Positions 11,477-24,735 of a stretch of DNA of 64,000 nt are shown here, piece by piece; within the stretch, counting starts at the first letter, position 1; each line of letters starts with the position of its first letter. A program made the position numbers and the translations under genes. The notes beneath the pieces were generated by a model. That model saw only the letters and a program-made list of their open reading frames with translations. It did no database searches and was not told the origin of the DNA. Source of the DNA: Burhinus oedicnemus (lineage: Eukaryota > Chordata > Aves > Charadriiformes > Burhinidae); contig VFFE01007486.1 of NCBI GenBank assembly GCA_008921705.1, forward strand, positions 4,223,044 to 4,287,043. Direction: 5' to 3'.

Positions 11477-13949
11477 GGAAGTCTGACTAGCCTGAAAAAA
11501 ATATGTCACTATCTGGTTACCAGTATCTGTTTTCTTCTTGAGTTTTCCTGAGACGGAACACTTTTTACTGCAGTGTGAATTACACCGGCTGTAAGCTATT
11601 ACACACAAAACATCATTTTAGTAACTGATTCTGTCTAATTTCTAGCATCTTTTGCTTCACAGTACTTTCTTTACTACAATTTGTTGATAACAACTAATAA
11701 AGTTAGAAGACCACCTACACTGCCACCATGCCTTTCGGCAACAACAGCTTTCCAAGAAATGCATTCACTAATTTATGAATACTAAATAATAGCCTATTGT
11801 ATCTGCATGAACACTCCCATTTTTCCTCTAACAAAGCACCTATTTTCAACATATGGTTCTCAGTACGGTCATTTTTAACTTCAGCATTTTTGGAAGAGAA
11901 ACCATCCACAGAGAAGATAGTTGGTCACAAAAAATTAAGCCCTTTCTCTTGTAAAAAAAGCCCACTTCTCTGTGAGTAATCTGAATAGCTGTATTAACTG
12001 TAAGGGAATCAGCTCACATTATAAAAGTTATGGCCAATTTTTGATTTATAAAAGTATAATGCAATAGTCTCTATTTTATGCTTTTCTTCTCCCATAGGTG
12101 ATTGTTACTTGCCACTAACTGCAATCCTAGAGATATTATCAATATTAGGCTTTGGAGCAGAGTTCATAGGTCCCTAAGAGAACCAGACCAATCTAAATAC
12201 GATAGCTTCCAATAAATGGGGAAATGTTTCATTCTCTTTTCAGTGAGTTATTGTTTTTCTCTTAACATACTTCAAGACTGCAGTCTGTCAAGTCATTCAA
12301 GTCAAATCTGCAAATCCAGTCTTGATAAAACTTCTCTAACGTATCGTGAGGCGAGCTATTGCAGCAGTTCTCACAGTTCTTGCTTCTGGCTTTGAACCTG
12401 AGGCTCCCAGTCCAGCAGAGCATGGTTATATTCCTGGAGCATGAGGCTGGAAGCCACCAGCGATGGTAAGAAGTTGTTGCTAGTTACTTTAATCATCAGT
12501 AAAAAGCACCATAAACGTGAATTTTGAAGTGGGACATTCATAATATCTGGGTTTATGTTGCTGAAATGGTTTCAAGAAGAACTCAATTAAAGAGGGCATT
12601 TTAGTACTCTGAACAAAGTGAAATATTCCCCAAAACATTCAGAAGTTATGGAATCTGTGTTTGTGTTAAATTATGTAACAAAACACGGACAATGCTGGGA
12701 AAGGGAGCTTCAGCAATCTTTCAGGCCCTCCATACCATGTGATACAGCCCTAAGGCAACTCCGGGCAGCAGTAAATAAATAAGAATCCTTGTCAGAAAGA
12801 GTTTATTATCTGTGGGCCTTCTCCAGAGCTGAGCAAACGCAATCAGAACATCACTAGGAGCTCAAAAGCGTTGGAGAGAGTGTCAGTCTCAAATTTTCTG
12901 AATTAGAACTGAATGAATGATTCATTTTCCCCCCTTTTGGTTCACTGGCAGTTAAAAGAAGAAAGAAAAGTAGTTTCATGCAGGTTTCTGCTACTCTCGG
13001 GCTGCATGGGCAGGAGAAATAGTGAACTATTTTTACAGTTGGTAAAATCCACCCTGTCAAGTGTTATCCAACACAGAAGTCCTCAATTTTCTTAAGAGAA
13101 CTAGGTTAAAAATAGCTCCTGGTCAAATAGGCAAAACTAAGGGACATTTAAAAAAGACATTTTGAATTTTTAAAAAGTATTTCTCTCATAAAAGTGTTGA
13201 AATGGAATATTTTGACTTTTGGGGAAAATTTTGTTGCCTGTTTCCCCCACCTCCACATGTGCAAGTCACGTAATTTATCAAACTGGCATGATCACAAAGT
13301 TTTCTATCATCTCTGTATCTGATGTTTGCAATGAAGGAATTTGACTTGTAACTGTCAATTAACTGTTTTCTTAAGAAACTGAATGTCCTCCACTTACTGA
13401 TCTAAAATGTACCTCCTTTATTTCTTCCTTCTTTGTTTTTGGAATTGTTTTCTCACCGTTTGGGTGTCTATCTCTTTCCTCCTATCTACTTTTTGGTGTC
13501 AGAGAACCAGTTTGTGACTCATACCCTGTTCCTTCTGTGGCCAGCTTTTGCCTCATCTGATATATTTGCTGCCTTTACTATTTCCTGTGTTCTTGTTGTT
13601 TTGGTCTCAGCCCTCACACATTTGTCATCTTAGCCATCCTTGACCTATAATCATCATTCTCACTTGCTCTCTGATGAAGACTCGCACCTCTCAGTTTTCC
13701 AGCTTTTCTTGTGCCCTTCTTCCCCAGCACCTCTGTTGCTTCAGTCTTCAACATTTCAGCTGGGGGACCTGAAAGACAGTTGAAGCAAGGTGACACTTGC
13801 CCCCTGGGACCTGTCCTGCCTCCTGGTTTTTGGGTTTTGTTAAGAGAATTTACACATCACTGTCAGTGCTGCCAGTGTCAGAACCGAGGTGTGCCTCCAA
13901 TATTTATTAGGGTGTTATTTGTGGGAGGTGTGCGGGAGGCATGAAGAGC
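11477..13949. other. Unrecognised noncoding sequence
   Basis: No repeat or gene is recognised. Small ORFs on both strands (for example 13433-13633 and 13711-13944) show no domain, signal peptide or homology that I can identify. The 13400-13760 part is pyrimidine-rich on the plus strand. Confidence 0.5.
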
Positions 13950-14650
13950 AGCAGTTAATTTAAAGTTTGTACTGATCTGACATCCGATTCATCCTGCAAG
14001 GGTTTAACCCCCTAACACTCGGCGACAGTGTCTGACATCAATCCAGAGCCATTTCTGACGGTGATTTGCTTGCTGAATTCTGCTGAATTTTGGACAAGTT
14101 CGTGTTTCCCAGGTATTCCATGAATCCATGAATATATCTTCATTTTAGCATTTGGCATGGAAAATCCATTTGAATTCTCTTTATAATCAGTATTAACAGT
14201 ACTGTCTTGTTTATTTAGTTGTATACAAATTATATCAAGCCTTGTAAGACCAGATGACCTTAAACTTAAGTGCTGCGTTTGCTGTACTGCAAGAGGATTA
14301 AAGCATTTTAATGTCAGGCTATTGCCTATCCTTGGTGCTCTAATGAGTGTATTTTATTATAGCTCTTAATATGGCTGGACTGGTGGGTTTATGAGATCAT
14401 TCTAGGTACCTAATGACAGCATGTCATTAATCACGTGCCCTCTTTTTGACTTAATAAATATCATAAATATGCCTGATGGCAGCCTGGCAAATATAAGCTT
14501 TTTAACCTGAATGAATTTTGAGAGGTTAAGGGGAAAAATAAGCTGTCATGACTGTAAACAAATAGCATGTAAAGAGCAATTCCTGATTCTTTAGCAAAGA
14601 AATTAATTGCATGTCAGACCTGATTTCTGATTAAAAGGAAATTACTGAGA
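13950..14650. promoter_or_regulatory. Candidate conserved noncoding element (composition only)
   Basis: The stretch is AT-rich without simple repeats and dense in homeodomain-type ATTA and TAAT cores, such as TGTCATTAATCACGTG at 14421, with several CATGTCA and AATTAATTG motifs. It lacks ORFs and repeat signatures. Developmental enhancers deeply conserved among vertebrates often look like this, but composition alone cannot prove it. This is a hypothesis for alignment, not an identification. Confidence 0.25.
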
Positions 14651-16940
14651 TGATGCTTGGACATAGGATTTCTAATAATTTATGTCTCTTGGTTCACACA
14701 AGTGGCAAAGTTGATGTACATTCTCAGGAAAAACAGAAATGAAAGAATCTATTTCTTCACTTGTCCACCTGCAAAGGGGTGTTTGACCTTCACTAGGGCA
14801 GCCTCCCTGTGCCTGGGAGAAGTGAAAAATAAATGTCTGCCCTCTCAGCTACTTTTCTGAGGTTTCAATTCTGATCTGTTCACAGCAACTGGGGACCAAA
14901 CCTAGGAGTGAAGCATAAAATGGTGCAGATGATAGGCTGTTTGCGGCTGGGTGGCTACCAGTGTGAATACCCAGAAAGACAACAGGAGAAGCCACTGCAA
15001 GAGAGGCTTTTTAAGTTCAAGTACCATCTCCCTTCTCTAGTCACCCCTTGTCCAGCTAAAAATCCCTTATCACCCTACTGGTCATACTTCTGTTATTATC
15101 ATGAGGAATCTGATATTCCACCCTGAAGGCAAATAGGACTTTCTTGCATCAATTTCATAGGGAACATGTTTGGACATTTTGATTCCTCTACATAGACACA
15201 GACACAAATGCTTACAGATGTGCTTACAGATATCTTTGCAGCATGTGCCAGTGCTGACTCTGGCCCTGACTCTGTATTATCACCTCATATAATTGATAAC
15301 CTTTTCTTGGAGCTCAAAAAAGCCAGCTATGATTGTCTTAAAATGTATGGTCTTTCCTACCTATTGATTGGCCAGAGTGATTTATTACAATGTGTGACTG
15401 CTAGAGAAGACATTTAACAGAGCTAAACTTTTTGGTCCTACTCTCCATACAACCCTCACAATATTTTTTTTCCAATATACATATAAAACCGCTAGAATAT
15501 TTTAACATTTTACCTCTAGCTTTAGCCGGCATTAAATGAAATATATCTTGGCCAGCACAGAGCCAACAGGAAAAAGGTCAGTTTACACTTAAAAAAAAAG
15601 TTGGAAAGTAACATTTTGGAAACTGGTCTTTGTAACATGAACACATCAAACACATTTCACAACATGCTATCACTGGAAAATGTTAGCTTAACAGATGTGT
15701 TTGTTTAGGTGATTTTCAACTCAGTCTATGAATATAGATTGCAAGTCCAAAAAGAATGGTACAGATAGTATTTTACTTTTGTTTAATTTATCTTGACATT
15801 TTTCATATCTAATTACTGGTGAGTCAAACGAGATCAGACTAAAGCACCCATGAAAAACTAGAATCAAAGTAAAATCTTTGGCTATGCTTTTTTTCTGGTC
15901 ATTTTGAACGCTTGAACACACTAAAGTAATTCTTAAGCACCTTAAACAATGGCCCGCACCTATGCGGAAACCCCCGAGCTTTCCTAAATGACTCCAGCAC
16001 TAGATTACAGGCACTACTTTAGGTCACTCAGACTTAGGAATCAGGTTACTCTGTTCAACGTTCCAGTGGGCAATATTAGATCAAAAATCCTGGGTTTTTT
16101 AGTACTAACAAAATTGCAGCTATCTGTAGCATATTTGCACTATCTTGGGAAAAGCCCCAAGAAATCCTAACATACCTTCAGGTTAAGCAATGCAGAATCC
16201 TTAACAGCAGCTGGGAATGAAGTGATATGACTTACGCCATGCTGCTAAAAGTGCTAGTTATACTGCACTTTTATGGCTGCTAGAGTCTGTTTCTTAGTCT
16301 ATGAGTAAAATCATATGACAACAACTGGTGTGGCTATGCATGTATGGAAAACGCAGGTTTGAAAAGGATTCTCAATTATTTGCATTGTAAGGTCAGAATA
16401 AGATACAGGAAAACTACAGATTTTGTCTCCTTTTAGTATTTGTTAACAGGCAATATTGGACACTATATTTATATTTTATTTGAAATAAATGTGGGTAGGT
16501 TAAATAGTGGTAAAAGCCCGGTGTGCCAACAAAACTAAAATTTGGCTAAGAAGGGCACTTTTACATTAGCCCTATTACCTTGAAAACAGCAGAATGTTTG
16601 CATGTGACTTCAGTGGGCTTTGGGTCTGTCCTCATTTCTTGTTCTACTTATGACACAGACTGGCTTAATGCTGGCACACAGCTTAGCACTCTCAAGGGCC
16701 GAGCAATTCTTTTTTCTAGCATCCAGGATTTCTCTATTGTTCTTCAATGTTCTTGCCTCTCTGGTGGTTAAAATTTGCCCAAACTTCTTTTTTTAAAAAA
16801 TCTTAAGAAAAAAATGTATAATTCTTGCTTGAGGTTCCTTTTTGCATAGGGGGGATCAGGACTCGTGAAAGGCTATTTCATGACAATATGCTCTTTTGTT
16901 CAGGCCACTGGCTCAGTTGCTAAGGGCTTTTGTAAGCCTC
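14651..16940. other. Unrecognised noncoding sequence
   Basis: Unique AT-rich DNA. At about 16604-16630 the phrase GTGACTTCAGTGGGCTTTGG resembles an old interspersed repeat that I recall from archosaur and turtle DNA. It is too short for a firm call. ORFs here are short and unrecognised. Confidence 0.5.
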
Positions 16941-17000
16941 CATCCATCCATCCATCCATCCATCCATCCATCCATCCATCCATCCATCCCATCCCATCCC
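16941..17000. repeat. Microsatellite (CATC)12 followed by (CATCC)-type units
   Basis: Twelve uninterrupted CATC units occupy 16941-16988, followed by a shift to 5-bp ATCCC units to about 17000. The pure tract is long enough to be length-polymorphic. Its reverse strand reads (GATG)n. Confidence 0.97.
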
Positions 17001-18740
17001 CTCATAACCTAGAGTTGTGCCAAGACAAAAAGCCATGAGGAGCAATGAGTGTTATCCAGTTTGTACATCTGTAATACGGGAAGCCTCCATCCTGATATGA
17101 GACACTATAGTCAGCACCTGTGCCTAATATTTCAGCTGTGTGTCTTCTCTGAATGAGGCATTTTTGATAATTGGCATTTCCTGGTTGTTGTAGCTGGGAG
17201 CTGTAAACCATGGGCTTTTAGTTAACAAGATGTGTGAAGGGGCTCTGAGAAGCCTTCGTTAAACATTTCCCAATAAAGTTAGGAACTGTAACCAGGGAAG
17301 CAGCTGATTTAACTTTCCTTGTTCAAATATGCTAAGACAGGGGATTATTCTTAAATGTAATTGTTCCCTGGGGAAATGAGAAGAAGAGAAAAAGACAGGG
17401 ATGGGTTTACATGAACACCCTCCCCAGAAACTGGTTTAATGGTGTGCATTACTACTCTCTGTATTTTTTACTCTGTAAGACTGCAGCTGAATTGTACATA
17501 ATCTGTCTTTATCATTGATTGTCATCATAGGCCCAGAGCAAGGCAACAACAGAGGAAGTGGAATAAGACCCAAACAGGGCAAAAAATGAGTATGAACATA
17601 TATTAGTTCCTCAAAAGTGCCTGGAAGCAAAGTAATACATGTCCATCACACTCTACCCTCATTATATCACCATCTTTTGATGCCCAACATTTTTTATATT
17701 AGAGGGTATAGTTAACGAAGATAATTACAATAGGCTTTAATTATTTGGAAGCCAAAGCTAAGTTAGTAACCCTAGAATTAAAACAGAGAAATTGTGTAAG
17801 CAGTGAAAGTCTGTGTGCAGACTGGTTTGTCATACAGCTTTAGTTTATTGGTTTTTTATAGCTGTTCTCTTTGTCTCCATCCTGTTAAATGCTAGTCTGC
17901 CATGGTGCTCTCAAACTATGCTTTATAGGGGTTGTAATTTGATAATGAATATGCTGCATGCTAAAAGTTAAAACTGGGTCATACAGGCTCCAAGCACCAT
18001 ACCAGTGTGGGTTTCTTCTTTCTGTTTCTTTCCCCAAAAGCTGTGGAAAAATTTCCAGGTATCAGTTTTCCAAGTCATCAAAGAGTAAAAATTAAAAAAT
18101 AAAACCAAAGAAAGAAAGAATAGGCTCAACAGCCCAAACTCTCCTTCTCGAGTAGAAAATCCCTCCCAGACAAAAATGTTCAGAGATTTTCAGTGTAAAC
18201 CAGCACTGGGCAGTGTGTATCATCTGAAGTAATCTGAAAGGTGATCTGAGAACTCACTTTGATTCTCAAATATGAGCTAACGTGCGAGTTGTAAGGCAAA
18301 GCCTTTCAGTATTGGCTTATTTTGAAGCAAGTGTTAAAGCTTTTGCTGAAACAGAGACTCAAGAACGTATCATAGCAGAATATCTTTCTGTATGCTGGAG
18401 AAAAAGGTTAGGCAGAATTCCTGCGAGCTATAAAAAGTCCCCAATTAACTAGAGAGACATCAAAATGTCATCAGGTTGTTATACTTCAAATTATAAACAG
18501 GTGATACAGTGATATGATGCAAAAAGAGTCCAAGTCCCTGAATTTCAGACCAGGAGTATCTTTGTTACTTACTACTAATTATGTTGAACTGTGAACTACA
18601 TTTAAATTAAGCTTGTCCTGAACTCTGTCAGCTCTGAAACTTCTGAAGTCATTAATCAGATACCCTACAAGCACAATATTATCAAAAAATAAGAGTTGCT
18701 TTTGGCCTTTCTTTTGATTTTTTGATTTTTTCCTGCCCAT
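17001..18740. other. Unrecognised noncoding sequence
   Basis: No gene or repeat family is recognised. A short (GAAA)n-like run occurs near 18105-18120. Composition becomes GC-richer at the right edge. Confidence 0.5.
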
Positions 18741-19700
18741 CTGCAGAAGCATGGCTCTCTTCCAGCTCAGCTGCTGCGCTGACTGGAGCTGAAGGTGGAA
18801 ATACTTTCTCTGTGGACTGCCACACAGAGAACCTGCCCAACGCCTGCAGTGCAGCAGCCCTTCTTCTAGAAGATGCTGCAAAACCTGAGCTGCTGTGGGG
18901 AGGCCCCCCTGCTTGGGTCGTCTGGGGGCCTGGATGTGAGGCCTTGTGATGAAGAAAATAGCAGCCTTCATCATTTGCATTCGTCCACTTCGTTTGTATC
19001 ATCAGAAATCCCTTTTGCTGCGCTGCCCACAAGAGCAGATGTAGCTAAATTACAGCTCCTGAAACTCGCGTTGCGCTTGAGCTGTTCCTCAGCAGTTTCT
19101 CCTGGGGGGTGCCTTGTGTTCCTGGAAGCAGGGCTGGGGAAGGAAGCAAGCCTAAAAGGCACCTGAAACACAGTTCCCAAACTGTGCTGGGACGCAGACG
19201 CTTGCTCAGTGAGCTGTGGAGAACACCTGGAGAACCACTTTCACTTCTTGCCAATTAATTTGCCCTAAAGTTCACCCATTTTGAGCTTTTTAAGGTATGT
19301 AATATGCATCCAGGGGCTTTTGGCCGTTCAGCCTTGTGAATATTTTTGGTACGAGTTGCAGCCCTGGGACAACTGACCATCCTGGCATTAGAGAGCAGTG
19401 AATGCAGATACTTCCCAACCGTGTCCAAACGGCAGACGATTTGCTGTGGTGTTGTAGAGAATTTAGTTCTAGTCTCACTGCCTCTGAAATTATTTTGTGG
19501 AAGGACTGGAGGATTGGTTTCTCCTACCAAAGCTGTCAGATGTGCTGCTGTTTGGTGATGATTCTGAAGTGTTTGAAACTACAGGAATCACTAGCAAGTG
19601 TGGCCGAGGATTTATCAACTCTAGATTTGCAGCTTAGATGGGTAAGTCCCCAAGTCACAAGAAATTTTCAAGGAGAGATGAAATAAATTCTTCCACCTTC
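18741..19700. other. GC-richer, CpG-containing patch
   Basis: This roughly 1-kb patch stands out from the AT-rich surroundings by its G and C content and by more CpG dinucleotides than its neighbours (for example ACTCGCGTTGCGC at 19065 and AACGGCAGACG at 19428). ORFs open on both strands because of the composition, including a 116-residue minus-strand one, but none has a recognisable domain. It could hold a decayed retrocopy, an exon cluster or a small regulatory CpG patch. It is too CpG-poor to look like a classic promoter island. Confidence 0.4.
19585..19641 (+). CDS. Possible 57-nt exon, unidentified
   Basis: The segment lies between ACTACAG and a good donor, TGGGTAAGT. It is exactly 19 codons long in phase 0 and reads ESLASVAEDLSTLDLQLRW, a helix-like, acidic and leucine-spaced stretch. 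The acceptor is weak because its pyrimidine tract is poor. The phase would fit splicing from the exon ending at 8199, but one in three random exons would fit too. No family is recognised. It may equally be a chance ORF in a GC-richer patch. Confidence 0.2.
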
Positions 19701-22700
19701 CTTCCTCCTCCCTCTACTTCGGTAACCTGACAGCTGAAAGTTTCACATCGTTACAGACTTGTCCTCCGCAGGAGGCAGAGTCAGATTGGCAAGACTTCTC
19801 TGGAGACAGCTGCTTTCATTTCCTACTTCCACATGTGCAGAGGCAGCACCCTGAGGCCAAAGATAAGGGGGTTTCATTCATGTGTTTCTTGGAGTATGGA
19901 ACGAAAAGTTTTCAGTGAGCCACCAGGTAATGAAGATGCAGTACAGCTATTCTAAGAATCAAGAAGACCTTGTGTAAAGAAGGGGGAAAAAATGCAGGCA
20001 CATGGGAAACAATAATATTTTGCAATAAACCACCACGTAGTATTTGGAGGGACTATTGCAAAGAAGCTGTGACCAATATGGAAGTTTCTGAGCCCTGGAA
20101 TATAGTGTAGGATAGTCTAAATGATGTTTTCCCAGTTGAGTTGTGGAGTTGGAAGGCCTGACTTCTCGGTTGGGCTGTGCCAGAGTCCTTGCCTGATGTT
20201 GGAAAACCACTTAGGTCAGTATGTTCCTTCAGAACATTAATTCTGTCAGAAAGTTTACTACTGAGGATTCAACCTGCAAAGTCCTTATAGAAAATAATGA
20301 TTCTTGTCTTTCAAAGTGAGATACTGCTTGTCTTACATAATCATCATGAGCATTATTTCAGTCATCTTTTACCTGTTTTGGGAATTTCAGGAGGATTAAT
20401 AATAATTCATCATTTTTGAAACTCTGGTATACATTTTAACATGATGTTTGACAGGTTTGCGTAATGTATGATTAATCAATTAGAAATTTTGTACATATGC
20501 ATGACACTACATGAATATTCCTCTGATCTTTCTCCAACACACTTGTAGACACAGGGTTCTTGTACAGTAGCTGGAAAAATAAGGAAATCTCCTTTTCATT
20601 CAGCTCCCACTTATGAACAGTTTCAAAAAGAAATAGCTTTGCATTCACTTGTGAAAGAAAAAAAAAAAGGAAATCTGTCTGTATATCAGGAAATCTGATA
20701 TGTGCTACACTTGCTAAATCCCCTTTTCAGTGAAATGGATTAAGAAACCTTATAGAAAAACATAAGTGAAAAACTGGAATAATAAACTGCATGCTTTAAA
20801 TAGAAGATAGTATTTATACTTACTGCTCTGGAAAAAAAAGATGTTCTTTGTACTGTGGAAGAAAAGGCAGTTCCATACACGCTTCAGACTTTTATTCTGG
20901 ACTTGAGCTGTCTACCAGTTTAATGTTGTTGCTTAAACTTGTCGTGAGATGTCAATGGACAGAGCTTACACTTTATTGTTTGGAATGTAGGTGAAACTTC
21001 AGCTGGCATCAGTGACATTCGCAACTGTATACCAGTGGGCAGGAACGGGATATGAAAACCTGTTATTTTATGAATTATTAGTCATAATCTACAAGTAAGA
21101 TCCTAGACGAGAAAAGATCCAAAACCCAGAAGCATTCAAAATAGTTCTGCGTCCAAGATATACTCAAGGGGGGTTTAATCCAGTGAACTAAAACCTGTAC
21201 ACTAGATCTTAAAAAACAAAACACCCTTTCTGTTGTGAATCTTCTTTACCCATTTCTATTTGGCATGGATGGATATGCAAAAGCAAACCACTCATCTGAT
21301 ACTAATTCTTGTATAATAGCTCAAGATGGCTGACCAAAGACCAACTAAAGGAGAAAGGAATGTAATTTGTTGACAAACACTTCAGTTAACATGTGCAAAG
21401 TGTATGCTTATGCATGCCAGTTTAGCAGCCTCAGTGGTCAATTTGAGGGAGAAAAGGAAATAGCGGTGAAATTAATCATACTGACGCCTGCTTGTCTGAT
21501 ATTTTTGGCATATTGCAGAACATTAACTAAAGTGAAATTTGGCAAAGGATTCTGATTTTCAATGAAATCATCTATTTTGTAACATACTCTCCCCTATCTT
21601 ATTATTCTTTGGCGTGTAACACACTTGAAGATTAGAAGGTCAGATTAAAATATTCATTAGTCACCTAAAAATGGTTACAGCATCTGACAAGGAAGAAATC
21701 AAGTCACAAAAACCTCTTCCAGGGCAAGCTGTGAAAGGCTGCACTTGATGCCAAATGTGGGACCGGTCAGGCCTATGTTTAGAAACCCATGATAAGTTCT
21801 AAACACAATTTGATGAAAACCTGATGCGTCTCTCCTTTCCCTGTCATCTGCTGACATTAAACCGTGAAGTTGCCTGTGATGTCAGTTCTGAATTATTCCC
21901 TCTTGATTGCTGACTCAAAGGCTGGATGTTAATGGAGAACCAAGATTTTTAAGGTTCATCAGAGAAGGCACTGAAAATCTAAAAAATATGCATAATTCTC
22001 TGGCTGGAGTATCCTCACATGGCTTTTCTGTGCTCTGTTAACTATTCTTTAACATTAATTTTGCAAGAGGTTTTTTCCAAGGGCTGATTTCTTTTTGTTC
22101 TCGTCTTCTTGTTCTGTCCATGGAGAGGGACTATTGGCATGAACACAGAAATTCTTTGCCTGAGTTTGAGAGTTTAAGGGAAATTTAATGTGGGAAAGAC
22201 ACTGGCCACTCCACACTAATAAGAAAGCTTAAAAGGAATGTTAAAACTACTTTAGGGAACTTTGGACTATTTGAAATATTCAGAGGAGTAAGTCAACTGA
22301 AGCTATGAGAGTTTGCTCTTGAATCAGCTCAGACAAAAATCACAAAAGTCACTGCAAAATAACCCCCTGGTCCTGCAGAGACACACGTGCTTAGCTTTAA
22401 TTCAATGGGTTACTCACTTGATTAAAGTTTTAGCTCATTGTAATCGCAATGGAGTCCCGACCAGATCCAGGCTGGCAGTCCAGTTTGACTTCTTCAGACA
22501 ACTGACGGGTGCCTTTGTCTTAGTCTGGTTCCCAGGATCTCTTACTCGAGAACATGTCGCTCTTAAAACCACTAATCTCCTTTGTTACCCAGGCTTTTTC
22601 TTGTCCTGCTATTGTCTCTGAACAATCTTCACTTGTCCAGAGAGAAGTAACTTATTTGTCCCTATATTTTCCTGTCCTAGCTGGTTTTTCCCACTAATGA

Positions 22701-24256
22701 ACAAACCCAATCTCTCTGCACAGTAACTATTCCAATAAGCAGGTCAGCATTCAGCATTCATAATTATTACAGGGCAGCTCCAAATCTGTTCATGTTCAGC
22801 TCGCACTTTTCAATTTTGGCATGGTTTCTTAATGCTGGAAGCATTTCACAGATATTAGCCGGTTATACTTTCCAAGAAATCTGGTGCAGTTAAAATAGTA
22901 TAGTTTCCATTCAAAACAAATTGTTATCCTTTTTTTTCCCCTGTTACTAGAAGAGGTGGCACTCTGTGGAAGTTCAAATATAAACATGATGTAATTTTGA
23001 AGGAAGGGTACCTCTTCACAACTTCTGAGAGTTGCTTGGAAACTATTGTACACAATGTGATAGGGCAGTGATAAAGGAGAAAAGATATTGGAATAAAACT
23101 CAGAATGAGGAATCAGCCTTTGGAGGAACATGCAGTGTTGAATGAGTGGGGGGAAAAGAACAGAGAGGTGCGAATAAAGTTTCTAACTAGGAAATCAAAT
23201 GCTGCATGAACTATGAGAATGAAACTAAATCTAGGGAATTATAGTAGGATGAGAAAAGAGAACAGGACAAATATTCAAATGCTTGAAAAAAACTGTAATC
23301 CAATTATGCACAAGAAGTGTAGAGGAGAAATACGGAGATAGAACAGAAGTTGTCAAACAGACTTTAGAGAGCAGCAGGAGCAGGAGATAAATGGAGTGAA
23401 GTAGGAGGGAGTAAATTAAAACCAATGCACGCAATCAGTTTAGAATTCAACTGTCTATCTGGTATTTATGGGAAAACATCCATAAAGCTCACGGAATACA
23501 TAGAATCCCATAGGGTCATTATATTTCTTGGTGCTTGCACTAGGATTGTACATCTGCCCGGCAGAGTACAATAGTTTCAAAGAGAGGAAATTGTCTGAGC
23601 GATCCATTACTGATTTTCAGCATGGTGAGAAAGAGAGGCCAAATGCGGAACCTTTCCGTCCTCCTTTCTCCCCAGACTCTGTATGCAAGGAAGATCCAAA
23701 CCTCCCTGGCTAATGTTGGTAGAAGGAAACAAAACTTGACAAGCTTTTTTGTAAATGCTAAACTATCCTTGTTTTCCCATTATGTGGATAACCCAAACTG
23801 AAACCTCATTTAACATCTTGAACATTTCACAACCTAAATTTCCAGTCCGTCTCATGATGGAAGTAAAATTAAGCTACAATCTTTTGAGGTCATCTCTGAT
23901 TAAGGGCGAGGTATTTCTTGACATTAGCCTGTGGTGGAGAAAAGCCTGCATTGTTGGTATCGCTCACCGAGCACTAATTTCAGTCCTTTGCATGGTGAGA
24001 CACTGCTTTTGGCGAGAGTGCCCAAGTGTGGGGCCAAGCCCCCTGGGACAGGCTGCACAGGCCCCTTTATAGTGTCTTTGGGAGCAGGAGCAGGAGTCAG
24101 GGTTCCCCAAGGCTTCGCATGTCTGAGATGTTTGCCCCATGAGCCAGCTGCCCCACTCTGGGTCCATGCCAGTGTGTGAGTCAACACGCAGGTAGTGCTT
24201 ATGACCAGAGAACTTGAGTCCAAGTGCTGCTCTGGTTTGACACTAGGAGGTATCCA
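19701..24256. other. Unrecognised noncoding sequence
   Basis: Unique AT-rich DNA. ORFs such as 22313-22621 have no recognisable features. A purine-rich stretch lies at 23140-23420. CATAGAATCCCATAG near 23499 faintly resembles a CR1 tail but lacks any adjoining CR1 body. Confidence 0.5.
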
Positions 24257-24735
24257 AAGATGGCTAGGAGGGCTAAGGAGACGATCCATCCTTTATTGGA
24301 TGCGGCAGGGACCATAGTGACGAAGGATGAGGAAAAGGATGAGGTACTTAATGCTTTCTAAGCCTCTTTAATAGTCTTTAATTGTAAGACCAGTTGTTCT
24401 CTGGGTACCCAGCCCCCTGAGCTGGAAGAAAGGGTGGGGGAGCAGAATGAAGCCCCCATAATCCAAGTGGAAATGGTTAGCAACCTGCTACACCAGTTGT
24501 GTGAGGGGCAGTTTAGATTGAATATTAGGAAAAATTTCTTCACCGAACGGCTTGTCAAGCATTGGAACAGGCTGCACAGGGAAGTGGTTGAGTCGCCATC
24601 ACCAGAGATATTAAAGATGTGTAAATGTGATGCCTAGGGACATGGTTTAGTGGTGGACTTGGCAGTGCTAAGTTAACGGTTGGACTTGATGATCTTAAAG
24701 GTCTTTTCCAACCTAAATTATTCTATGATTCTATG
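24257..24735 (+). mobile_element. CR1 LINE with large internal deletion
   Basis: Two CR1 pieces are joined in the same orientation. The left part (to about 24495) matches the CR1 ORF2 region between endonuclease and reverse transcriptase; a readable remnant is GEQNEAPIIQVEMVSNLL. The right part (from about 24505) is the 3' end: ATATTAGGAAAAATTTCTTC, ATTGGAACAGGCTGCACAGG, TTAACGGTTGGACTTGATGA and the tail ATTCTATGATTCTATG. The whole reverse-transcriptase section is missing between them. Stops and shifts in the left part show the copy is inactive. Assignment rests on recalled CR1 consensus phrases. Confidence 0.93.

Noticed and set aside
23495..23515. CATAGAATCCCATAG, like a CR1 tail
   Set aside because: No CR1 body adjoins it on either side.
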